Shown here one piece after another: positions 9,192 through 17,767 of a stretch of 54,859 nt of DNA. Source of the stretch: Nitrospira sp. CG24A (GTDB taxonomy: Bacteria; Nitrospirota; Nitrospiria; Nitrospirales; Nitrospiraceae); the NCBI GenBank assembly GCA_002869925.2, contig NEWT02000017.1, forward strand, positions 118,380 through 173,238. The letters are read 5' to 3'. Each line of letters opens with the position of its first letter. The stretch's first letter is position 1. Under the pieces are notes generated by a model. It saw only the letters and a program-made list of their open reading frames with translations, did not search any database and was not told the DNA's origin. A program made the position numbers and the translations under genes.

Positions 9192-9286
9192 GTGAGGGTT
9201 GAGGTGTCAGGGGTAAGGGGTGGGGCTTGGATCGAGACGAAGCCAGCGGTATCAATCACCTCACGCCTTACGTGTCAGGTTTCACG
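9192..9286. repeat. inverted pair of degenerate heptamer arrays
   Basis: Between the two helicase genes, 9192-9226 reads as five 7-bp units (GTGAGGG, TTGAGGT, GTCAGGG, GTAAGGG, GTGGGGC). Then 9259-9286 reads as four units in the opposite orientation (CCTCACG, CCTTACG, TGTCAGG, TTTCACG). The two arrays can pair imperfectly around a spacer of about 32 bp. The same heptamer theme occurs inside the nitroreductase gene at 24672-24925. Confidence 0.7.
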
Positions 9287-9301
9287 ATCAACAAGGCAGA
9301 A

Positions 9302-10369
9302 ATGACGACCCAAGAACTCGAACAACTGTTGGCACAACAACCGATCGCGCTCTTACACCGTCTGGCGCGCGGGCGTGTTCAGCGGCATTTCCGCGCAGGC
9401 AAACGCCGCTTGATCGAGGTCTTACTGCGCCATTCTGCCGAGAACCGCCCGGGCTTTGAATCTGACCTGATGACCTTGATCGGCGAACAACAGGCTCGCC
9501 CTTCGCCACCGCCTCCTCCTCAAACTCCCGCCGCACGAAAACCGAAACCGTCGGCTCCGCAGCGTCGCACCACCCACAGACCGGTTGAGCCGGAATCCCA
9601 TGAACCGGCCATCACCCTCTCAAGCTGGTTGGAGGGATTGGGAGTGCCGCCAACAAAAGCCTTCATCCCGGATGCTTGGCAAGAAGATGCCATTGAGAAA
9701 CTAAGAAAAGGCGATGTCGTCGTGAGTGTCCCAACAGGAAGCGGAAAAACGTATGTGGCAGTGGAAGCGGCCCGCCGCGCCATCGCCGAGAATCGAACCG
9801 TCATCTACACGTCGCCTCTTAAGGCACTCTCAAATACCAAGTATACGGAGTTTTCAAAAATCTTCGGTCCTGACCAGGTCGGCATTCTGACCGGCGATCG
9901 GCGCGACAATGGGCAAGCGCCCCTGCTGATCATGACGACAGAAATTTTGAGGAATCTGCTCTACGACGCAGGAGGCGGTGAGATCGACGTCCGATTAGAT
10001 ACCTTAGGTCTGGTGATTTTGGACGAGTCGCAATATATTGCAGATCCCGAGCGAGGCGTCGTATGGGAGGAAACGATCATCTTCTGTCCGAGCCAAGCAC
10101 GGATGCTCTTGCTCTCAGCCTCGATCGGCAACCCGCATGACATTGCCGAGTGGATCACTTCGATCAGGCCGACTCCCTGCCACTTGGTCCGACACACGAC
10201 ACGCACCGTGCCGCTTCGCGCCGGGTACCTCCATCCGAACGGCAAACTCACACCGCTCTTCCGCACCGTCGGCATTCCGCACGGGCATCCAAGCTATCTC
10301 CATACAGAAGCCAAACGGCTCTTTATCCAATACGAAGACGAAACGCTCCCATCGCGTTCACGGCGGTAA
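9302..10369 (+). CDS. Ski2-like helicase, N-terminal half as a separate gene
   Basis: A 355-aa protein with a variable N-terminus (about 110 residues, Pro-rich linker) followed by the first RecA domain: Walker A/motif I VPTGSGKT near residue 145, motif Ia TSPLKALSNTKY, MTTEILRNLLY, motif II LDESQY (Asp241) and motif III LLSASIGN. It stops in the linker (LRAGYLHPNGKLTPLF) just before where the second RecA domain would start, exactly the part supplied by the upstream gene. Motif II is DESQ where Ski2-like proteins usually have DEVH, and motif III is SAS rather than SAT. The two proteins probably assemble into one RNA helicase, but this is inference. The start at 9302 has AAGG 6-7 nt upstream; earlier codons lie in the heptamer repeat. 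Confidence 0.85.
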   Translation: MTTQELEQLLAQQPIALLHRLARGRVQRHFRAGKRRLIEVLLRHSAENRPGFESDLMTLIGEQQARPSPPPPPQTPAARKPKPSAPQRRTTHRPVEPESHEPAITLSSWLEGLGVPPTKAFIPDAWQEDAIEKLRKGDVVVSVPTGSGKTYVAVEAARRAIAENRTVIYTSPLKALSNTKYTEFSKIFGPDQVGILTGDRRDNGQAPLLIMTTEILRNLLYDAGGGEIDVRLDTLGLVILDESQYIADPERGVVWEETIIFCPSQARMLLLSASIGNPHDIAEWITSIRPTPCHLVRHTTRTVPLRAGYLHPNGKLTPLFRTVGIPHGHPSYLHTEAKRLFIQYEDETLPSRSRR

Positions 10370-10386
10370 ACACTGGAGCCCAATGG

Positions 10387-11358
10387 TTAAAATAAAAGAC
10401 TGAGACCAGCGGTGAAACCGTGCCGCAACGATTCGAACTGTGTGAGAGGGAAAGACTCCGAAGACGCTGCAACGGGATGGACGGTGAGATCACCATCCAA
10501 TACTCGGTTATAGTAGACGCGGTATCCCAGATTTGCCGCCAGATGTTTCATGATCACGAAGCGGACCCCAACGTCCGCATCAGCCCCCACCCCATAGCCA
10601 TCCATGGAAAAACTCGAGTTCTGTTGGAGATCCCCTCGTTGGTGATGCACATCCTTATTATCGAGCACACTAATCGGAATCAGCGCGAGCGTACCGAGCA
10701 GACTGAGACGCGTGGTCAGTCGATATTCAGTAGAAGCTCCGACTCGAATCGAGTGCCAATTCGCCTTGTTCGTGATCACCGTCTCTCCTGGCGGTGGAAG
10801 CGCGCCGGTACACACAACCACCGCTGGATCGCACACCACCAATCCAATTCCAACAGCCTGATGCTCCGTATGCCAATACTGATAGCCTCCGAACAGGTCC
10901 AGATAGCCTCGGTGGTTCGGGAATTCTTTCACACGCCCACCCAGATCGGCATTGATGTAGTACATGTTATTGTCGGGAACATTACTGTTCGTTCTCAAAT
11001 ACAAATGTTGCCCCGTCAGATAGTCATCGTCCGTCAGCCGCCCACCACCGATGTTGGCAAATCCTCCGTTCAGCCGGCCGAATACCCATGGAGAAAACCA
11101 GAATTTCCCCGTGAGATCAATGACGTTCGTCCCGACATCTTTGTACGTGAGTTTCGACGTTGGGTTGCCGAGTCTCGGATCCGAGGAAGCGTTATGAGCC
11201 CACCGAGTGTCCCCAACACTGATCCACGTCCCCGCACTGAGCTCAACCCTGGGCCGAGACTCTTGGGCTCGCGCGTCTCCGGCACTCACTGAGACCATCG
11301 CAAATGCGATCATGCCACACAGCACACCGATGCAAGCAGGTCTCCATCTTTGACTCAT
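10387..11358 (-). CDS. outer-membrane beta-barrel protein
   Basis: A 323-aa protein with a signal peptide (residues 1-31, ending GDARAQ) followed by alternating strands rich in aromatic residues and Gly (FWFSPWVFGRLNGGF, DLFGGYQYWHTEHQ, SIRVGASTEYRLT) and a C-terminal Phe (GLSLLF), the usual signal for Bam-dependent insertion. The overall pattern, with paired strands and a YWHTE-type loop, recalls omptin-like or Protochlamydia-type outer-membrane proteins, but I see no clear catalytic residues. Its ATG overlaps the stop of the upstream small membrane protein gene (ATGA), so the two form one operon and may act together. Substrate or function unknown. Confidence 0.8.
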   Translation of the reverse strand: MSQRWRPACIGVLCGMIAFAMVSVSAGDARAQESRPRVELSAGTWISVGDTRWAHNASSDPRLGNPTSKLTYKDVGTNVIDLTGKFWFSPWVFGRLNGGFANIGGGRLTDDDYLTGQHLYLRTNSNVPDNNMYYINADLGGRVKEFPNHRGYLDLFGGYQYWHTEHQAVGIGLVVCDPAVVVCTGALPPPGETVITNKANWHSIRVGASTEYRLTTRLSLLGTLALIPISVLDNKDVHHQRGDLQQNSSFSMDGYGVGADADVGVRFVIMKHLAANLGYRVYYNRVLDGDLTVHPVAASSESFPLTQFESLRHGFTAGLSLLF

Positions 11359-11636
11359 CGTCTCGCAACACCCCGTTGAATGATGACCGTATCGACACAG
11401 CGCTGCACGGTCTCCGGCATGACGCGCTGACAGGCGCCCTTGATCTCGTCTGCCGAAAATTGCCGTTGAAGATCAATCGCCCACCATACCAACCACGATC
11501 CAAGGAGAAAAGCAAGCACTGTTCCAACCACCCATTGGGTGATGAGCCGAACCCCTTCCGAACGACCTTTCGGGCTATCCGTCACAAGGACGGCTGGTTG
11601 AATTTCTTGTCGGTGAGATATTGCGCTCATAGACAT
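11355..11636 (-). CDS. small single-pass membrane protein
   Basis: A 93-aa protein with one clear transmembrane segment at about residues 33-53 (WVVGTVLAFLLGSWLVWWAI), a hydrophilic N-terminus and a C-terminal periplasmic or cytoplasmic tail with two cysteines (GACQRVMPETVQRC) that could form a disulfide. It overlaps the outer-membrane barrel gene by 4 nt (ATGA), indicating coupled translation. No family recognised; it may be an accessory of the barrel protein. Confidence 0.65.
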   Translation of the reverse strand: MSMSAISHRQEIQPAVLVTDSPKGRSEGVRLITQWVVGTVLAFLLGSWLVWWAIDLQRQFSADEIKGACQRVMPETVQRCVDTVIIQRGVARR

Positions 11637-11979
11637 CGATGAGACCCTCCCTTCGCATAGTCGAGTGAGTATCCTACTCGAGAGGGAAAATTCTGCACAT
11701 CGTTTTTCCTTTCTTCGCTGAACGTGGCAAGACGTCCTACTTCTACATCAGCGCCTTCAACGAAGCGAGACCAGCAACACTCCTATTCCAGCAACATAGG
11801 CAGACCGCTACCCGATTATTGCCACGACGCCTTGACCCGCCAGCCCAGAGACCTGTATAACCGCTCACTGCTGTTGCCACAAATAGAGTGCTGAGTTCAT
11901 GACGTAAGCTGATTGATAGCCTGTATCTGCGCGCAGCCGTTCTTCCGCTTCAACTCGGCATGTAGTCCCTCGTCGATAC
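11637..11979. other. intergenic region, no gene seen
   Basis: This stretch of about 340 bp holds the divergent upstream regions of the membrane-protein operon (minus strand) and of tRNA-Arg (plus strand). I see no open frame with a credible start, no repeat and no clear terminator; the tRNA promoter should lie in its last 60 bp. Confidence 0.5.
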
Positions 11980-12055
11980 GCGCCCGTAGCTCAATGGATA
12001 GAGCACCAGACTACGGATCTGGGGGTTGGGGGTTCAAGTCCCTCCGGGCGCACCA
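11980..12055 (+). tRNA. tRNA-Arg (anticodon ACG)
   Basis: A 76-nt cloverleaf can be folded by eye: acceptor GCGCCCG with CGGGCGC, D-arm GCTC/GAGC, anticodon stem CCAGA/TCTGG with loop CTACGGA giving anticodon ACG, a 5-nt variable loop, T-stem GGGGG/CCCTC (one G-U) and loop TTCAAGT, discriminator A and an encoded CCA. A34 of this tRNA is the canonical substrate of TadA, which converts it to inosine so that CGU, CGC and CGA are read; tadA is present at 41761. Confidence 0.97.
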
Positions 12056-12187
12056 CATGCCTCTTTGTTAGTGGTGTTGCTCCCTATTTGACTCAGAATC
12101 TATCGATCAAAACTTCAACGCGTTTTCCTCTTCCATTCCCAGTCAAGCCCTCTTACGATACACTGAATCACTGAGGAGTCCCCTCGT

Positions 12188-14395
12188 ATGTCAGATCTGC
12201 CGCGCGAGCAACTCGAACAACTTGTCCAGGGGCACCACTGGGACCCTCTCGCTATTCTTGGTGCCCATCCGACGGCCCAGGGCGGTTCCCCTACCGTTGC
12301 GATTCGATGTTTTTTGCCGGAAGCCAACGCTGTAGCCCTGCTCCTCAGTGAGCAAGGGCCACAGCCCATTCCGATGACACGCATTCATAAGGCCGGTTTA
12401 TTCGAAACCATTATCCCTGGGCCGCTCGGAATAAGCCCTTATCGATTCCGCATCACCAACCATTGTGGTCAGGTCTCTGAACGGCACGATCCCTATGCCT
12501 TCCCGCCGCTCCTCACCGACTTTGAACTACATCTCTTTGCCGAGGGAACGTTCTTCAAAGCCTATGAGACGATGGGCGCCCATCTCAGGACAGTGCAGGG
12601 TATCGGCGGAGTTCATTTTGTTGTCTGGGCGCCGAATGCTGCGCGAGTGAGTGTCGTGGGCGACTTCAACGAATGGGATGGACGGTGCCATCCCATGACG
12701 AACCGCGGAGCGACAGGCCTGTGGGAACTTTTCATTCCTGAACTCACAAACGGTATGCTCTACAAATATGAAATCCGCTCACGCCATCACGACGTACCGC
12801 TTCTGAAAGCTGATCCCTATGCCTTCGCATCGGAGCTGCGCCCCAAGACCGCCTCGATCGTCCGTGAACTTTCTTCGTACCGCTGGAATGATCAGTCCTG
12901 GATGACGGCACGAGCCCAGCAAGACCCGCTCGCCGCACCCCTCTCAATTTATGAGGTCCACCTCGGCTCCTGGATGCGTATACCTGAGGAAGGGAATCGC
13001 TGGCTGACCTATACCGAGTTGGCAAAAAAGCTCATCCCATACGTGAAAGATATGGGCTATACCCACGTTGAGCTGTTGCCGATTACAGAACACCCGTTTG
13101 ATGGGTCATGGGGCTATCAGACCACCGGCTATTTCGCTGCCACCAGCCGCCACGGGTCTGCTGAAGACTTTATGGCCTTTGTCGATACGGCCCATCAGGC
13201 CGGACTGGGCGTACTGATGGACTGGACGCCTGCACATTTTCCAGATGATCCGCATGGACTCGCCCAATTTGACGGCACCCATCTCTATGACCACGCCGAC
13301 CCACGCCTCGGCTACCATCCAGACTGGCACAGCCGCATCTTCAATTACGATCGCGCCGAGGTCCGGAACTTTCTTTTGAACAGCGCGCTTTTTTGGCTGG
13401 ATCGATACCATATCGACGGTCTACGGGTCGATGCCGTCGCGTCGATGCTCTATCTCGATTATGGGCGGAAAGAAGGAGAATGGATTCCTAATCGCTTCGG
13501 CGGGCATGAAAACATCGGGGCCGTCACGTTGCTAAAGGACTTGAATGTCCTGATCCACCGTGACTTCCCTGGCGCAATGACCATCGCCGAGGAATCCACG
13601 TCTTGGCCGGGAGTCTCACGCCCCACCTATACCGGAGGACTGGGCTTCACATTCAAGTGGAGCATGGGCTGGATGCACGACATGTTGAACTACTTCAGTC
13701 TTGACTCTGTTCACCGCCGATTTCACCACGATCAACTGACATTTGGGCTCCTGTATGCCTTCAATGAAAACTTCGTGTTGGTATTGTCGCACGATGAAGT
13801 CGTACATGGAAAACGGGCGCTACTCGACAAGATGCCCGGCGATGAGTGGCAGCGATTTGCCAATCTTCGTTCCCTCTATGGCTTCATGTACGGACATCCC
13901 GGGAAGAAAATGCTCTTCATGGGCGGAGAGTTCGGGCAGTGGCATGAGTGGAACCACGATACCAGCCTGGAATGGCATCTCTGTCATTTCGCGCGGCACG
14001 CAGGGCTCCAGCGCTTGACACGCGACCTGAACCATCTCTACCGCGAAGAGCCCGCGCTGCACGAAGTCGATCACAGCTGGAACGGTTTCCAATGGATCGA
14101 CTTTCGCGATGCGGACCATTCCGTGATCGCCTTTCTGCGAAAAGCCAAGGACCAGGACAACCATATCTTGTGTGTGTGCAACTTCACCCCTGTTCCTCGC
14201 GAGCACTATCGAGTTGGCGTGCCATACGAAGGTTACTATCGTGAACTCTTCAACAGCGATGCTGCAGCCTATGGGGGCAGTAACATGGGAAATGCCGGGG
14301 GCCTTCACACCAACGCGGTCCCCTCCCATGGGATGCCCCACTCACTCGCAGTCACACTCCCGCCTCTGTCAGTGCTGTTCCTCAAACGGATCTGA
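12188..14395 (+). CDS. glgB: 1,4-alpha-glucan branching enzyme
   Basis: A 735-aa GH13 enzyme that cuts alpha-1,4 chains and re-attaches them as alpha-1,6 branches in glycogen. Domain order: N1 module (residues about 5-110, HHWDPLAILGAHP), CBM48 (HFVVWAPNAARVSVVGDFNEWDG), then the (beta/alpha)8 barrel with GYTHVELLPITEHPFDGSWG, nucleophile Asp415 in GLRVDAVASM, acid/base Glu in AEESTSWPG near residue 468 and transition-state Asp in LSHDEVVHGK, ending in an all-beta C-terminal domain. The length matches E. coli GlgB (about 730 aa). GAGGAG lies 9 nt before the ATG. With glgC it gives two of the three core glycogen-synthesis steps; glycogen synthase is not in this window. Confidence 0.97.
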   Translation: MSDLPREQLEQLVQGHHWDPLAILGAHPTAQGGSPTVAIRCFLPEANAVALLLSEQGPQPIPMTRIHKAGLFETIIPGPLGISPYRFRITNHCGQVSERHDPYAFPPLLTDFELHLFAEGTFFKAYETMGAHLRTVQGIGGVHFVVWAPNAARVSVVGDFNEWDGRCHPMTNRGATGLWELFIPELTNGMLYKYEIRSRHHDVPLLKADPYAFASELRPKTASIVRELSSYRWNDQSWMTARAQQDPLAAPLSIYEVHLGSWMRIPEEGNRWLTYTELAKKLIPYVKDMGYTHVELLPITEHPFDGSWGYQTTGYFAATSRHGSAEDFMAFVDTAHQAGLGVLMDWTPAHFPDDPHGLAQFDGTHLYDHADPRLGYHPDWHSRIFNYDRAEVRNFLLNSALFWLDRYHIDGLRVDAVASMLYLDYGRKEGEWIPNRFGGHENIGAVTLLKDLNVLIHRDFPGAMTIAEESTSWPGVSRPTYTGGLGFTFKWSMGWMHDMLNYFSLDSVHRRFHHDQLTFGLLYAFNENFVLVLSHDEVVHGKRALLDKMPGDEWQRFANLRSLYGFMYGHPGKKMLFMGGEFGQWHEWNHDTSLEWHLCHFARHAGLQRLTRDLNHLYREEPALHEVDHSWNGFQWIDFRDADHSVIAFLRKAKDQDNHILCVCNFTPVPREHYRVGVPYEGYYRELFNSDAAAYGGSNMGNAGGLHTNAVPSHGMPHSLAVTLPPLSVLFLKRI

Positions 14396-15018
14396 GACAA
14401 CCGAACGCTGAGGCATACCGCAACAGAGCCATTCCAAATGTGAAAGTGATTCGATACAAGAAGGTATTGAGGCGAGTGGATTCCTGGGCTTGGTTACGGC
14501 GCCAGGCTCAAATCTTTGCCTTGTTAAGGAAGGTCTGATTAATTCAGAGTTCTGAACAGAAACCTGCCAGATTCCCAGTGTTGTGTGCGTGAGCTGATTG
14601 AAAACGAGAATTATTCAGACCTTCCTCTTGAGCGGCTATTTGAATACTGCTGGGTGAATAGGGGCAAGCAGTTCAAAGACGACTGGGAAAACCTGATCCA
14701 CCACGGAATACTCAATCCGCTTTCGTTTCTACTGAACAAGGCCTTTTACGAGAACGAGGCAAGCTAAGAGGGTCAGATCTTGTAATGTCACATTGTCACG
14801 GCTGACTGCATCCATGGCTCGTCCGCTCCGCATTGAATTCCCTGGTGAATAAAGCCCACGGCGTGGCCATCTTCCTGCTCGAGTCCCAGTATTTGAGGTC
14901 GCATCTTATAATACAATATCATGCATGACGGGGCTGCCTGCCGATTCATCGTTCGGCGCTCCCCTTTCGCTGTTCACCCCTTCAGTGCGTCTAACTTAAA
15001 ACGAGACACGTTTCACGA
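14396..15018. other. non-coding accessory stretch with repeat remnants
   Basis: About 620 bp downstream of glgB. It contains a 60-codon frame at 14585-14767 (GTG start, LPLERLFEYCWVNRGKQF...) with no ribosome-binding site, too weak to call. At 14770-14800 there is a GGGTCAGATCTTGTAATGTC segment of the kind seen in REP sequences linked to RAYT transposases. At 14885-15010 lies degenerate repeat A (below). No intact gene seen. Confidence 0.45.
14885..15010. repeat. degenerate dispersed repeat, copy A
   Basis: Shares blocks with the segments at 16160-16300 and 17520-17650: GGTCGCATCTT, then GGGCTGCCTGCCGATTC (with a GCCGA/TCGGC hairpin), CTCCCCTTTCGCTG, CTTCAGTGCGTCT and AACGAGACACG. Identity between copies is roughly 60 percent by eye. 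It may be a decayed non-autonomous element; no ends are clear. Confidence 0.4.
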
Positions 15019-15277
15019 ATGACGGTCTCCCCTCCCCACCATCTGCTTTAAGGTCGTTATTGATGTTCCAGCTGAACTGGACACGATTCTCAAGCGTCAC
15101 CGGGAAATCCCATGGGCTCGCGTGGCTGAGCAAGCGTTGTGGCAGTATGCACGCCAGGTGGCGTTGGTGGATCGGCTCGCATCTCGTAGCGCGCTGACTG
15201 AGGCTGCAGCCAAAGACCTTGCCAGATCCGTGAAGGTAGGGTTGCGGCGTCGTTATGCCAAGGTCTCGAATGCATGA
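15019..15277 (+). pseudogene. decayed VapB-type antitoxin gene
   Basis: From 15053 the frame reads VVIDVPAELDTILKRH, then PWARVAEQALWQYARQ and LASRSALTEAAAKDLARSVK, like the antitoxins paired with PIN-domain toxins. Intact relatives begin MxTVxVxVP, and here no ATG, GTG or TTG exists in frame upstream of VIDVP. An ATG at 15019 (MTV...) is in another frame and runs into a stop at 15049-15051, so a single indel in the C-rich tract 15030-15040 would restore a start. Either the gene is frameshifted or it uses a rare ATT start at 15059. Its stop overlaps the toxin ATG (ATGA), as in working pairs. Confidence 0.6.
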
Positions 15278-15501
15278 GACTGGTTCTCGATACGAATATT
15301 CTGATCGCCGCACTCATTAAAGACTCGATCACAAGACGCATTCTGCTCCTTCCTGATTTTGAGTTTCTTCTTCCTGCTTTTGCCCTCAATGAACTTGCTA
15401 AACATCGAGGAAAAATCGTCCGCGCCGCTCGACTCAAAGGAGACGAACTCGACTCAGGGATCGAGGCGTCTGGCATCTTCTCTAGGATTGACGCAGGATG
15501 A
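15274..15501 (+). pseudogene. truncated PIN-domain toxin (VapC-like)
   Basis: The 75-codon frame begins MRLVLDTNILIAALIKD, the PIN signature with the first catalytic Asp (Asp6), and continues through FELLPAFALNEL-type sequence with the conserved Glu (NELAKH). It then stops after IFSRIDAG, about half way; full PIN toxins are about 130-150 residues and carry two further acidic residues that are missing here. No continuation is visible in the other frames before the next gene. With the antitoxin also damaged, the pair looks like a dead toxin-antitoxin module. Confidence 0.65.
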
Positions 15502-15551
15502 ACAATCGTGAAAGATTGCCTGCGCGCTCTATTCGAAGAAAGGAATATCGC

Positions 15552-16124
15552 ATGAAGTTCAATTGGCTTATCTCTACCGCTGTGGCCGTGCTGGCGCTCG
15601 GCGCTTCTCCAAGCTTTGCCGCGTCGGGCGCTACCAAAATCTGTGCACTTCTCACACGCGAAGAACTGATGGCCGCCGGAATCGCCATCACCGCACAAGG
15701 TGTGATACCGGACGACTCTGCGTCACTCAAGAAGGGCTCACTGCCGGGGTTGATCACCGATATGCAGATGGACCAATGCACGAGTGAGATGGCCGGGCAG
15801 TACACCGCCTTTCCCGTCCGTTGGTCGGTCTCGACCACCAAAGATCCGATTGACAAGAAGGCCTGGGAACAGATGGCTGACGCGCTTGACCAAAACGAGA
15901 AAAAGAGTGCTGGGGACTCGGAACAACGTCTGACTATCGAGGGAATCGATTGCGAGACGCTCTCGTGGCCGGAAAAATCCGGCAAGCAAATATATGCGAT
16001 CACCTGCACCGCTCATAAGGGTGCCCATCACATCACGCTGGAGTTCGCGCATACCGACCGGGCCAAACTACTCCCCGCCAAAACCGTCAAGCGACTTCTC
16101 GATAAGATGTTGGCCAGGCTGTGA
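15552..16124 (+). CDS. secreted protein of unknown function
   Basis: A 190-aa protein starting MKFNWLISTAVAVLAL; AAAGGA lies 9 nt before the ATG at 15552, which excludes the longer frame. A signal peptide covers about residues 1-22 (LGASPSFAA). The mature part has four Cys (KICALLTRE, DQCTSE, IDCETLSW, ITCTAHK), probably two disulfides, so it is most likely periplasmic. I do not recognise a domain. It sits in the accessory stretch between the decayed toxin pair and degenerate repeats. Confidence 0.75.
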   Translation: MKFNWLISTAVAVLALGASPSFAASGATKICALLTREELMAAGIAITAQGVIPDDSASLKKGSLPGLITDMQMDQCTSEMAGQYTAFPVRWSVSTTKDPIDKKAWEQMADALDQNEKKSAGDSEQRLTIEGIDCETLSWPEKSGKQIYAITCTAHKGAHHITLEFAHTDRAKLLPAKTVKRLLDKMLARL

Positions 16125-16637
16125 GACGTGCGTCGAGCCCGTATTCATGACGGTTCGAAGAGTCGTAAAAGGGGTCGCGTCTTGCAATGAAATATTTTGC
16201 GGTGCAGGGCTGGCCTACCGCCGATTCGTCGGTCGACTCTCCTCTCGCATCGTATACCCATTCAATGCGTCTGGCCTAAAAAGCGAGTACGTATTAAGAT
16301 TACATCTTTCACTATGACATCTGCATAGTAGACTGCGCCCCGTGAAGACCGCGGTGTCATCGTTGCGCAAAACACGTTGCCACCGATACGCGCATGTTGC
16401 GCGGCGAACGGGACGGCCACGGCCTCCAACGGCCACGACATTGCTCTGGATTGGGCCTACCGGCACCGGTTAAGATTACGGCAAGGAACAGGGATCAGGA
16501 CGAAGACGTCAGCCTGTTTCACATGCTGCCATAGCTACTGGATGTCGGAACGGTCACATGCATGTCTTTCGGGCTTGTGCTGTGGCGTGATGAGTGAACC
16601 CTATCGAACGTGATGCGTATCGCATAATGGCGTACCT
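16125..16637. other. intergenic region with degenerate repeat copy B
   Basis: About 510 bp. The segment 16160-16300 matches repeats A and C: GGGGTCGCGTCTTGCAATG, then GGGCTGGCCTACCGCCGATTC with a CCGA/TCGG hairpin, CTCCTCTCGC, CAATGCGTCTGG and AAAGCGAGTACG. Its first block resembles REP-type GGGTCAGGTCTTG motifs. No gene with a credible start is seen in the remainder. Confidence 0.4.
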
Positions 16638-17432
16638 ATGAAAATATTCATGGTGGTTGCAGCGGTCATCCTCGGTGGTGCTCTGGCTGCGTATTATTAC
16701 TGGCAGCAGACCCAGCCTGAACCTACCGCAGTAGAAACCATCGCGCCACCGCCGCCGATTGCACCGCCTAAGCCGGTGCTGCGCCAAGTGGTGAAAATTC
16801 CCGAGACACAGTTTCCGCTACCACAGCTGGGTGAGAGCGATCGTTTTATGCTTGAAGCCTTGGCCGGTTTGATGGGCAACGAATCAGTGATGAAGATCTT
16901 CCGCGTTGAACAAGTCATACACAATATCGTCGTCACTATTGATAACCTGCCGAACCAGAGCTTGCCAGAGAACACGATGCCAGTCACCCCGGTGCCGGGC
17001 AACCTTGTGGCTTCGGTGGCGGATGGGGACATGAGCATTAGCCGAGCAAATGCAGCGCGCTATACATCATATGTGCATCTTGCCGGAGTGGTGAGCACCG
17101 AGAAATTAGTGGCGCTGTATCTTCGCCTCTATCCGCTGTTTCAGCAGTCTTACGAGGAACTTGGCTACCCCAATAAATATTTCAATGACCGTGTGATCGA
17201 AGTCATCGACAATCTGCTGGCCGCACCGGATATCAAAGAACCCGTGAAACTCGTTCAGCCCAAAATAGTCTACATTTATGCTGATCCTGATCTTGAAGGG
17301 CGCTCGATAGGCCAGAGGACTCTCATGCGGATAGGGAGCGAGAACGAGGCGAAAGTTAAAACCAAGCTGCAAGAAATCAGGCAAGAGCTGTTTCTGCATA
17401 TGCATGCAGAAGAAGTACAACCTGCCGAGTAA
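16638..17432 (+). CDS. DUF3014 domain protein, membrane-anchored
   Basis: A 264-aa protein with an N-terminal membrane anchor (IFMVVAAVILGGALAAYYYW, residues 3-22), a Pro-rich linker (APPPPIAPPKPV) and a globular domain from about residue 55. That domain matches DUF3014 by LPQLGESDRFMLEALAGLMG, NLPNQSLPENTMPVTPVPG and LYPLFQQSYEELGYPNKYFNDRVIEVIDNLL. DUF3014 proteins are periplasmic-facing and of unknown function. The start has no obvious ribosome-binding site. It stands alone between repeat-bearing gaps. Confidence 0.85.
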   Translation: MKIFMVVAAVILGGALAAYYYWQQTQPEPTAVETIAPPPPIAPPKPVLRQVVKIPETQFPLPQLGESDRFMLEALAGLMGNESVMKIFRVEQVIHNIVVTIDNLPNQSLPENTMPVTPVPGNLVASVADGDMSISRANAARYTSYVHLAGVVSTEKLVALYLRLYPLFQQSYEELGYPNKYFNDRVIEVIDNLLAAPDIKEPVKLVQPKIVYIYADPDLEGRSIGQRTLMRIGSENEAKVKTKLQEIRQELFLHMHAEEVQPAE

Positions 17433-17767
17433 CATCAATCGGGCAGGCTTGGACGCCTTTACAGGATAAGAGAGGAATTGGAAGGGAAGTCTTTTGACTC
17501 CTCCCACACCGACGCGTGGCCTGCAATTTGGGAGCATGTCTTGATATCTAGCAGTCTCTGGATGGCGCGTCTGCTCGCGGCTCCTTGTCGGCTATCCCCT
17601 TTCGTCGTGCGCCGCTTCAGTGAGTCTGATCGAAAGCGAGTCACGAGACAGGCGCTCCTGACGCCGGTCTTTACGAAAGATTGAAGGATTCTCGGATATT
17701 CAAGTAGACTTGCCTTCCACCAGCCTATTCGGGCTACCGTGTTATGATTCATGTAGGGGCAACGAGC
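17433..17767. other. intergenic region with degenerate repeat copy C
   Basis: About 335 bp. The segment 17520-17650 is the third member of the A/B/C repeat set: GAGCATGTCTTGATATC, GTCTGCTCGCGGCTCCTTG, ATCCCCTTTCGTCGTG, CTTCAGTGAGTCTGATC, AAGCGAGTCACGAGAC. No gene is seen. Confidence 0.4.

Noticed and set aside
9192-9286. CRISPR-like array
   Set aside because: Units are 7 bp with no spacers and no cas genes.
14585-14767. 60-codon frame after glgB as a real gene
   Set aside because: GTG start without a ribosome-binding site, no recognisable family and position in a decayed stretch.
14885-17650. Integron attC sites around single-gene cassettes
   Set aside because: The repeats lack paired RYYYAAC/GTTRRRY core sites and no integrase is present.
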